A DNA stretch of 64,000 bases from Acetivibrio cellulolyticus CD2 (GTDB lineage: Bacteria; Bacillota; Clostridia; Acetivibrionales; Acetivibrionaceae), in contig NZ_JH556659.1 of assembly GCF_000179595.2 (NCBI RefSeq), forward strand, positions 477,016 through 541,015, given 5' to 3'. The stretch's first letter is position 1, and each line of letters opens with the position of its first letter. This document shows positions 26,833 to 34,652 of this stretch, in pieces. Position numbers and translations under genes: made by a program. The notes beneath the pieces were generated by a model. It saw only the letters and a program-made list of their open reading frames with translations, had not been told where the DNA came from and ran no database searches.

Positions 26833-28962
26833 ATGAAAAAGCGCAAGACATTAGGGCTTCTTATTAATGAGATAGATGCTAGTTATCAAATGTATTTGTG
26901 GATATTGATAAAACAGGCTGCCGAGGAGTTGGACTGCAACTTGATAGTATTGGAAGGAAGGACTTTGAGGACCGATAACTATGCTGATAGACAACATCAC
27001 ATAATTTATAACTTTGTTGATAAAGAACGAATAGACGGACTTATCATAGCGGGTGGTGCAATAGCAAACTATATAACGGATGAAGAATTCAAACAATTCT
27101 GCAAAAAGTACAGAAATATTCCAATAGTATCTTTGGGCATTGTGTTACAAAATGCAATAAATTTAATTTCTGATAATAAGGAAGGCATGAGAAGTCTGGT
27201 CAGGCACTTGGTTGAGGACCATAGATATAAAAAAATCATTTTTGTAACTGGACCTGATAACAATTTAGACTCAATAGAAAGGTTTGAAGCATATAAAGAG
27301 GTTCTTGAGGAAAAAGATATAAGTTTCGATAAGACGCTTGTATATAATGGTGATTTTTCGCCCCATATAGGTTATACGTTAATGGAAGAAATTATTCTAT
27401 CCAATGTGGAGTACGATGCAATAATATTTGCAAATGACGATATGGCTTTAGGTGCTATAAAATGCATAAAAAAAATGGAGGAAACAGGGCGATATGTTTT
27501 AAATAAAAAGTGCATAATTTGTGGGTTTGATGACTCTTTAAACTCAAGCAAGGTAGATCCCCCTCTTACAACAGTAAGGCAACCCTTTAAAGAGATGTGC
27601 TATAAAGCAGTTGAAATATTAGTTAATGGTACATTCAGCGAGAATAAAGAGGAAATAATTGTTTTTCCTTCTGTTTTGGTAAAGAGGGAATCTTGTGGCT
27701 GTAACTATAAGAATACGGAGAAGGCAGCAGCTGACAATTCTGTAAGGTTGGTGTCGAATTTCAGAATACATGAAAATATACAAACTTACATGATGGGCGA
27801 ACTTTTTGATAAACTTACTTCTACCTTAAAATATTGTTATGTTGAAAGCTGTTTTGTTTTCAAATACGTTGAAGGCCCAATTTTTTATGATGGGGAAATG
27901 GTTTTTGATGAATCTTTTACTGTGCCATTGAATTCGGAAATGCTTTATGCATATTACAAGGGTGAGCGCAAGCCCGTCGATGAGAGTAATAGGTTTATAA
28001 AGACTACCCGAATTCTTTCTGATGACTTAATACCAAATGACAGTAGATTTATATTCTTTGTAGAACCTTTGTTTTTTATAAATGAACATTTCGGCTTCAT
28101 ATGTTTTGAAGTAATTGATAGTGATGTAGTTATGTTTGAAACGATAAGGGGACAGATAAGCAATACACTTAAAGGTGCACTTATGCTGCTGGAAAGGGAA
28201 AGAATGGAAGAGAGCTTGAGGGAAAATGAAAGGTTGGCATCATTAGGACAGCTTATAGGCGGCATCTCTCATAACCTTATGACTCCCATTATGTCAATTG
28301 CAGGTGTGAGTACTGCGTTGGAAGATTTGATTAATGAATATGGGGATTCTATAGGAGATTCATCAGTAACCATTGAAGATCACTATGAAATTAAGGCTGA
28401 AATGGAAGGCTGGGTCAAAAAGTTAAAAGACTACAACGCTTATATGTCCAATGTCATATCAACTGTTAAAGCACAAGCTGTTCAATTGAACTCCCAATCA
28501 AATAACGATTTTACAGTAGACGAACTGGGGAACAGGATTAATTTCTTGAAAAATAGCGATATTACAATCAAAAAGGCTGATCTTAAATTGTTTATAGAGG
28601 CGGATAAAAGTATAGTAATCAATGGAGATATATCCAACATAGTACAGATAATTGATAACTTAATAAAGAACGCAATCCAAGCATATGAAAATAAAGAACT
28701 TCGTGAGTGCAGGGTTGAGTTGTATATTCGGAAAAGTGAAAATATGATAATAATCATGGTAAAGGATTATGGGAAAGGTATACCTGAGGAAATCGGTTTC
28801 CGCTTGTTTAAATATATGGTAACCACAAAAGGTAAGAATGGAACAGGTCTGAGCCTCCTGCTATCATATTCAACAATTAAAGGTAAATTTGGAGGCGATA
28901 TTTGGTTTGAATCTGACGAAAATCAAGGGACAATATTTTATATTGCAATTCCTGTAAGTTAG
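26833..28962 (+). CDS. Cytoplasmic LacI-type sensor histidine kinase, copy 1
   Basis: A 709-residue protein without membrane segments or signal peptide. Residues about 5-292 form a LacI/GalR-type ligand-binding domain (TLGLLINEID, GPDNNLDSIERFEAY, FANDDMALGAI, GFDDS, TTVRQP, PSVLVKRESCGC) lacking the LacI DNA-binding helix. A middle domain (about 300-450) and a short coiled coil (LLERERMEESLRENERLASLG) lead to a DHp segment GGISHNLMTPIMS with candidate phospho-acceptor His 480. The ATPase domain has the N-box NLIKNAIQAYEN, the G1 box KDYGKGIPE and the G2 box GKNGTGLSL. It should sense a small intracellular ligand, perhaps a sugar. No response regulator is adjacent. Confidence 0.87.
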   Translation: MKKRKTLGLLINEIDASYQMYLWILIKQAAEELDCNLIVLEGRTLRTDNYADRQHHIIYNFVDKERIDGLIIAGGAIANYITDEEFKQFCKKYRNIPIVSLGIVLQNAINLISDNKEGMRSLVRHLVEDHRYKKIIFVTGPDNNLDSIERFEAYKEVLEEKDISFDKTLVYNGDFSPHIGYTLMEEIILSNVEYDAIIFANDDMALGAIKCIKKMEETGRYVLNKKCIICGFDDSLNSSKVDPPLTTVRQPFKEMCYKAVEILVNGTFSENKEEIIVFPSVLVKRESCGCNYKNTEKAAADNSVRLVSNFRIHENIQTYMMGELFDKLTSTLKYCYVESCFVFKYVEGPIFYDGEMVFDESFTVPLNSEMLYAYYKGERKPVDESNRFIKTTRILSDDLIPNDSRFIFFVEPLFFINEHFGFICFEVIDSDVVMFETIRGQISNTLKGALMLLERERMEESLRENERLASLGQLIGGISHNLMTPIMSIAGVSTALEDLINEYGDSIGDSSVTIEDHYEIKAEMEGWVKKLKDYNAYMSNVISTVKAQAVQLNSQSNNDFTVDELGNRINFLKNSDITIKKADLKLFIEADKSIVINGDISNIVQIIDNLIKNAIQAYENKELRECRVELYIRKSENMIIIMVKDYGKGIPEEIGFRLFKYMVTTKGKNGTGLSLLLSYSTIKGKFGGDIWFESDENQGTIFYIAIPVS

Positions 28963-29043
28963 AACTTTGTTTTGATTTTAGCTATAGAGCCGCCTAAGAT
29001 AAGGAGTATTTGATGCTTCTAAATTAACTTTAGGGGTGATATA

Positions 29044-31176
29044 ATGAAAAAACGCAAGACACTAGGTCTGCTTATTAATGATTTAGATGGAAGTTATCAA
29101 ACAATCCTGTGGTTATTGTTAAAGCGTACGGCTGAGGAATTGGACTGTAACTTAATGGTTTTCGAAGGAAGGTCATTGAGGAGAGATATATATGCGGATA
29201 AACAGCATCATATAATTTATAACTTTATTGATAAGGAAAGAATAGATGGACTTATTATTATAAGTGGTGCATTAGCTAACTACATAACACAAGATGAGTT
29301 CATGAAATTTTGCAAAAAGTATGCTGGTATTCCGATAATATCCATTGGTATCGTAATACCTAATGCAATAAGTCTTATTTTTGATAATAAGGAAGGGATG
29401 AAAAGTCTTGTCAGGCATTTGACTGATGACCATGGATATAAAAAGATTATATTTGCGACAGGACCTGATGGCAATATAGATTCAGTTGAACGTTTTGAAG
29501 CATATAAGGAGATCCTTGAGGAAAAGAATATAGGATTTGATGAGAAGCTTATATTCCATGGTGATTTTGTAACTAATACGGGTTTTAAGATTATGGAAGA
29601 AATTATTCTTTCGAATATGGAGTATGATGCTATTGTATTTGCAAATGATGATATGGCTTTAGGTGCTTTAAAGAGATTGAAAAACATAGAAGGTATGGAA
29701 AAATGTGATTTAAATAAGAAGCCGGTTATATGTGGATTTGACGACTCTTTATATGCGGGTAAATCATCCCCGGCTCTCACTACTGTAAGACAGCCACTTA
29801 AGGAAATGTGTTATAAAGCTGTTGAGCTATTAATAAACAATACATCCAATGAATGCAAAGAAGAAGTGATTATATTTCCTTCTGTTTTAGTAAAGAGGGA
29901 ATCTTGCGGTTGTAGTTATAGCAAAGATGGTAACGACTTGAACGCTAACAATTCAATAAAGTATAAACAAAATTTTAGAATACATGAAAATATACAGACT
30001 TATTTGATTGATGAACTTTTTAGTAAACTTACACCTGTACTGAAACAATGTTATGTAAAAAGCTGTTTTGTTTTAAAATATGTTGAAGGTCCTATTTTCT
30101 ATGATGAAGAAATGGCTTTTGATGAATCTTTTAAGGTGCCGCATAGATCAGAGTTGATCTATGCATACTGCAATGGTAAACGCAGTGATATAAATGACAA
30201 CAATAGGATTATAAAGACTACGGAAATTGTTCCGGATTCTTTTATTCCAAGGGATAGAAGATTTGTTTATCTTGTCAAGCCTTTATTTTTCAGAAATGAA
30301 CATTTCGGTTTTGTATGTTTTGAAGTGACCGATGATGATGTAATAACTTTTGAATTGTTGCGAGGACAGATAAGCAATGCACTAAAAGGTGCTCTTATGC
30401 TTCTTGAAAGAGAGCGAATTGAAGAGAGCTTGAGAGAAACTGAAAGACTGGCATCGCTAGGACAACTTATTGGGGGCATTTCTCATAACCTTATGTCTCC
30501 GATTATGTCGATTGCAGGTGTATCTGCTGCTTTGGAAGATTTGATTAATGAATACAGGGGATCGATAGGAGATACATCGGTAACCAATGAGGACCACTAT
30601 GAAATTTGTGATGATATGACAGAATGGGTTAAGAAGTTAATAGAATACAATGCTTACATGTCTCAAGTTATATCGACTGTTAAAGCTCAGGCAGTTCAGC
30701 TAAATGCTCATTCAATTAATGATTTTACAATAGATGAACTGGTAAATAGGATTAAATTCCTGAAAAACAGTGATATTACTATTAAGAAGTCCAATCTTGA
30801 GTTGTTTGTAGATGCAGATAAAAGCACTACAATTGCAGGAGATATATCAAATATGATTCAGGTACTGGATAATTTAATAAAAAATGCAATCCAATCATAT
30901 GAAAGTAAAGAACTTAATGAGTGCAGGGTTGAGTTATATATTAGGAAAAACGAAAATATGATAATTATAATGGTTAAGGATTATGGTGAAGGAATATCAG
31001 AGGATATTAAGTCACGCATATTTAAGTTTATGGTGACTACCAAGGGTAAAAATGGAACAGGGTTGAGTCTTTTGTTATCCTACTCAACTATCATAGGGAA
31101 ATTTGGAGGAGAAATTTGGTTTGAATCTAAAGAAAAGCAGGGGACTGTATTTTGTATAGCGGTGCCTATAAGTTAG
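29044..31176 (+). CDS. Cytoplasmic LacI-type sensor histidine kinase, copy 2
   Basis: A 710-residue paralogue of the preceding gene, collinear over its whole length: LacI-type sensor (residues about 5-292, FANDDMALGAL, GFDDSLYAG), middle domain, coiled coil, DHp segment GGISHNLMSPIMS with His 481, and ATPase boxes NLIKNAIQSYES, KDYGEGISE and GKNGTGLSL. Differences cluster in the sensor pocket region and the middle domain, which suggests the two copies bind different ligands or have diverged in output. It starts 81 bases after copy 1 behind GGGGTGATATA. The unusual Asn after the phospho-acceptor His (HN instead of HE or HD) is shared by both. Confidence 0.87.
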   Translation: MKKRKTLGLLINDLDGSYQTILWLLLKRTAEELDCNLMVFEGRSLRRDIYADKQHHIIYNFIDKERIDGLIIISGALANYITQDEFMKFCKKYAGIPIISIGIVIPNAISLIFDNKEGMKSLVRHLTDDHGYKKIIFATGPDGNIDSVERFEAYKEILEEKNIGFDEKLIFHGDFVTNTGFKIMEEIILSNMEYDAIVFANDDMALGALKRLKNIEGMEKCDLNKKPVICGFDDSLYAGKSSPALTTVRQPLKEMCYKAVELLINNTSNECKEEVIIFPSVLVKRESCGCSYSKDGNDLNANNSIKYKQNFRIHENIQTYLIDELFSKLTPVLKQCYVKSCFVLKYVEGPIFYDEEMAFDESFKVPHRSELIYAYCNGKRSDINDNNRIIKTTEIVPDSFIPRDRRFVYLVKPLFFRNEHFGFVCFEVTDDDVITFELLRGQISNALKGALMLLERERIEESLRETERLASLGQLIGGISHNLMSPIMSIAGVSAALEDLINEYRGSIGDTSVTNEDHYEICDDMTEWVKKLIEYNAYMSQVISTVKAQAVQLNAHSINDFTIDELVNRIKFLKNSDITIKKSNLELFVDADKSTTIAGDISNMIQVLDNLIKNAIQSYESKELNECRVELYIRKNENMIIIMVKDYGEGISEDIKSRIFKFMVTTKGKNGTGLSLLLSYSTIIGKFGGEIWFESKEKQGTVFCIAVPIS

Positions 31177-31260
31177 AAGATTCGCTAAATATAGTTTATT
31201 GACCGGAAATTTATTTGGTGGTACTTTATAACTATACTTATGAAAAAAGAAGAGGACGAA

Positions 31261-31986
31261 ATGAAAGAGAAGAAGAAAGGCACGTTATACGAAGAAGATT
31301 TATATGCTCCAATAAGAGATTATCTTACAGGAGAAGGCTATACAGTAAAAGGTGAAGTTAAGCACTGTGATGTTATGGCTGTAAAATATGATGAGATGCT
31401 GGTTGTGGAAATGAAGAAAACCCTAAACCTTGATGTCATTCTTCAAGCTGCAATTAGGCAGAGGTTAACAGACAGGGTTTATATAGCTGTTCCCAAAAAA
31501 GGCAAATTGATGTTTACTAAGAGGTGGAAGAATATATGTTACCTCTTAAGAAGGCTTGAACTAGGACTGTTTCTGGTATCCTTTAAAGGTGATATAGCCT
31601 TTGTTGAAGAGGTTATTACTCCTCAGCCATTTAACCGGAATGTCAGCATAAAAAGGTCAAACAGAAAAAAAAGAGATGTTCTCAATGAATTTTCAAAAAG
31701 GCATGGTGATTACAATACTGGGGGGTGCACAGGCAAAAAGCTTGTAACTGCCTACAGAGAGGAGGCAATACACATTGGTGCTCTGATTAGCAAGTATGGA
31801 GATTTAAGTCCTAAAAGCCTTAAAAAGCTAGGTGCGGATAAGGATAAAACATCAAAGATATTGCAGGATAATCACTACGGATGGTTTGACAGGGTGGCGA
31901 GAGGAGTGTATGCCTTGACGGACAAGGGAAAGGCGGAACTTTATGAATACCATGAACTTGTAGACTTCTATTTGAAAGAGAATTGA
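31261..31986 (+). CDS. DUF2161-family PD-(D/E)XK phosphodiesterase
   Basis: A 241-residue protein. ATG at 31261 follows AGAGGACGAA and is preferred to an ATG at 31240. The N-terminal half has the nuclease-fold core: Glu 32 in GEVK, Asp 37 in HCDV, and Glu 50-x-Lys 52 in VVEMKKT, matching the PD-(D/E)XK pattern, followed by ILQAAIRQRLTDRVYIAVP. The C-terminal part (about 170-240) looks like a winged-helix segment (SPKSLKKLGADKDKTSKIL, GVYALTDKGKAEL). The DUF2161 family is predicted to be a phosphodiesterase or nuclease of unknown target. It is followed by a strong terminator and lies 84 bases after the second kinase. Confidence 0.83.
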   Translation: MKEKKKGTLYEEDLYAPIRDYLTGEGYTVKGEVKHCDVMAVKYDEMLVVEMKKTLNLDVILQAAIRQRLTDRVYIAVPKKGKLMFTKRWKNICYLLRRLELGLFLVSFKGDIAFVEEVITPQPFNRNVSIKRSNRKKRDVLNEFSKRHGDYNTGGCTGKKLVTAYREEAIHIGALISKYGDLSPKSLKKLGADKDKTSKILQDNHYGWFDRVARGVYALTDKGKAELYEYHELVDFYLKEN

Positions 31987-32002
31987 ACTATATAGAAAAT
32001 AC

Positions 32003-32044
32003 ACTGCTATTAAGGTGGCTTAGCACTAAAATAGCAGTTTTTTT
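32003..32044 (+). terminator. Terminator after the DUF2161 gene
   Basis: A nine-base perfect stem ACTGCTATT/AATAGCAGT with an 18-base loop is followed by seven T. It lies 17 bases after the stop codon. Confidence 0.85.
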
Positions 32045-32302
32045 GTAAGTATTTGCTTATCAAGTATTTGAGGTTTATACTTATATAACTTTTTGATTAA
32101 ATTATTTTGGATATGAAAACATGAGAGATTTTGAGAAAACATATGATTGAAGTATGTATATTATTTTAAAGAGGCGAATATTGATTATGGGACGATAAAA
32201 CGTAGAGTGTGACACTTTAAAATGCAGATTTGCGGATGTATAATCGTGTTAATTAATTAACAACGAGTAAAACTCAATAAATAATAAAGGGGGCAAATTT
32301 AT
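32045..32302 (+). promoter_or_regulatory. Upstream region of the SPFH gene with a 16-bp palindrome
   Basis: The gap upstream of the SPFH gene contains the perfect palindrome TGTTAATTAATTAACA at 32247-32262, a candidate operator, 41 bases before the start codon. No consensus -35/-10 pair is clear. The ribosome site is AAAGGGGG. Confidence 0.45.
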
Positions 32303-34396
32303 ATGTTAGTCGATTTAGGTTCGATTTTTGTACCGGTACTGATAGTTTCAATTATACTGGTTTTATTCTTAGTCTGGAAAATCATAGGCCTTAGAATAAT
32401 TCCAAACAACAAAATCGGTATAGTAGAAAAATGGTGGTCTACTAAAGGCTCTTTGAATGAACAAATTATAGCTTTAAATGGTGAAGCTGGTTATCAGCCT
32501 GAGGTATTAAGAGGAGGTATTCACTTTAGAACGCCTCTACAGTACAAGGTACACATAGTACCACTTGTAACAATACCACAGGGGCAGATTGGATATGTGT
32601 TTGCAAGAGATGGAAAACCTCTTGAACCTACTCAGACTCTAGGCTGTATTGTACCTGATAGCAATAACTTTCAAAGTACACGTGACTTCATTGTAAATGG
32701 TGGACAGAGAGGTCCACAGAGAGGGATAATCCGTGAAGGTACCTACGCTTTTAATCTGGCACAGTTTATGGTAATAACTGAGGAAAAAGTTTATTACCTC
32801 CCGATGGGAACAGCAGGTGAACATGAGACAATAAACAGAATGACAGAGACATTGAGGGAAAGAGCCGGGTTTAGACCTATAGTTATCAGTGGATCTGATG
32901 ACATGATTGGGATAGTTACTATACATGACGGACCTTCACTTAATAAGGATGATATTATAGCACCAACTGTAGGTGATAACTCTGCCAACAGCGAGATATA
33001 TCATAACAACTTCCAGGACCCTGAGAAGTTTCTGAAGGCAGGTGGCTTCAGAGGTAGACAGCATCAGGTACTTGTTGATGGAACATACTTCATAAACAGA
33101 TTGTTTGCAACAGTTGAGTTTATTAATAAGACTATTATTGAAGTAGGATTTGTAGGAGTAGTAATATCATATATAGGTCCTAAAGGTTCAGATTATTCAG
33201 GTGAAGAGTATAAGCACGGGGAACTTGTTGAAAATGGGTACAGAGGTGTATGGAGAGAGCCTCTAATGCCAGGTAAGTATGCTTTCAATACTTATGCAGG
33301 AAAGATTGTGAGGATACCTACAACAAACATTATTTTGAAATGGATAAGTAACCAAACTGGTAATCACAGATATGACGAGAATTTGAAAGAAGTAAGTCTT
33401 ATAACAAAGGATGCTTTTGAACCGTCACTTCCGCTATCAGTCGTAATGCACATTGACTATAAAAAGGCTCCGTTGGTTATACAGAGGTTTGGAGATATAA
33501 AAATGCTGGTTGATCAGACATTGGACCCAATGGTATCGGCATACTTTAAAAATATTGGTCAGACTAAGACACTTATACAGATTATTCAGGATAGAAATGA
33601 AATACAGGAAACTTCATCAAATGAGATGAAATTAAAATTCAATCATTACAGCTTGGAACTTGAAGAGGTTCTTATAGGTACACCTTCATCATCTGCAAAT
33701 GATAACAAGATAGAGCAGATACTAACTCAGCTAAGGGATAGGCAGGTTGCATTAGAACAGGTTGAAACGTATTCACAGCAACAAAAGGCTGCCGACAAGG
33801 AAAGAGAACTCAAAGAATCCGAAGCAAAAGCGGCTCAACAAAGACTCTTAACGGAATCCGATATTAATATACAGATTCAGGCTAACCAGGGTAAAGCTGA
33901 ATACCAGAGATCATTGCAGGAGGCATCAAAGATAAAAGCCATAGCAGATGCAGAAGCAAGCAAAATTAAGAGTATATCTCAAGGTGAAGCAGCTAAAATT
34001 AAAGCTATAGCAGAGGCAGAAGCTGAAAGAGAGGCAAAGGTTGGTATAGGTAAGGCGATGGCAATTGAAGAACAGGTAAGAGCGTATGGCGGTTCAAGAT
34101 ACCAGCTTGTACAGGATATTATGAACAGGTTTACGGCAGCTATTGAAAAATCCGGTGTTGACCTGGTTCCTAAAACTGTTATCAACATGGGTTCAAGTGA
34201 GGGTGGTAATATAACAAATGCCTTTGAACTTCTTTTAGGTCTCGTAGTTAATGAAAAACTTAGCTTGGGAGATGGATCTGGTGAGAAAGAAGAGAATACA
34301 AGAGTTAAAGAGATCAAAGAGTTGATTCTAAGTACAGCCGGAAGCAAGTTGCCGGTTAAGGATCAGGAAGTGAAAGATACAAAACCGAAAGAGTAG
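32303..34396 (+). CDS. SPFH/flotillin-like membrane protein
   Basis: A 697-residue protein with one N-terminal membrane helix (about residues 7-28) and a large body. The SPFH-type region (about 30-400) includes NNKIGIVEKWWSTKG, VLRGGIHFRTPLQYKV and PGKYAFNTYAGKIVRIPT; residues about 480-590 form a long Ala/Glu/Lys-rich helix with repeated ASKIKAIADAEA-type units, as in flotillins. Such proteins oligomerise at membrane microdomains. The length exceeds ordinary FloA or FloT because of an inserted middle segment. It has its own leader and a strong terminator, so it is monocistronic. The cellular process it serves cannot be read from the neighbours. Confidence 0.85.
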   Translation: MLVDLGSIFVPVLIVSIILVLFLVWKIIGLRIIPNNKIGIVEKWWSTKGSLNEQIIALNGEAGYQPEVLRGGIHFRTPLQYKVHIVPLVTIPQGQIGYVFARDGKPLEPTQTLGCIVPDSNNFQSTRDFIVNGGQRGPQRGIIREGTYAFNLAQFMVITEEKVYYLPMGTAGEHETINRMTETLRERAGFRPIVISGSDDMIGIVTIHDGPSLNKDDIIAPTVGDNSANSEIYHNNFQDPEKFLKAGGFRGRQHQVLVDGTYFINRLFATVEFINKTIIEVGFVGVVISYIGPKGSDYSGEEYKHGELVENGYRGVWREPLMPGKYAFNTYAGKIVRIPTTNIILKWISNQTGNHRYDENLKEVSLITKDAFEPSLPLSVVMHIDYKKAPLVIQRFGDIKMLVDQTLDPMVSAYFKNIGQTKTLIQIIQDRNEIQETSSNEMKLKFNHYSLELEEVLIGTPSSSANDNKIEQILTQLRDRQVALEQVETYSQQQKAADKERELKESEAKAAQQRLLTESDINIQIQANQGKAEYQRSLQEASKIKAIADAEASKIKSISQGEAAKIKAIAEAEAEREAKVGIGKAMAIEEQVRAYGGSRYQLVQDIMNRFTAAIEKSGVDLVPKTVINMGSSEGGNITNAFELLLGLVVNEKLSLGDGSGEKEENTRVKEIKELILSTAGSKLPVKDQEVKDTKPKE

Positions 34397-34444
34397 TCCT
34401 CTTATAATTTAGTTTTAGAGTTTTTCATCTAGAATAAATATTGA

Positions 34445-34501
34445 AACAAGAAACTTAAATTTCGTGATACCTATTGGTTGAAATTTAAGTTTCTTGTTTT
34501 T
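34445..34501 (+). terminator. Strong terminator with 19-bp perfect stem
   Basis: The arm AACAAGAAACTTAAATTTC (34445-34463) pairs perfectly with 34480-34498 around a 16-base loop and is followed by T-rich DNA. It lies 49 bases after the SPFH stop and could work in both directions. Confidence 0.85.
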
Positions 34502-34652
34502 GTTCCAAATCTAGAAATGATATATGACAGCGAGTTGATTCAATGGAGACCTCAGTGATTTCTTTACACGCTTAAGTTTCATAATTTGTGAAAATATACC
34601 TTGTGCTGGCATATACAAATACAGAAAAATCTTATATAATATATACTTATAT

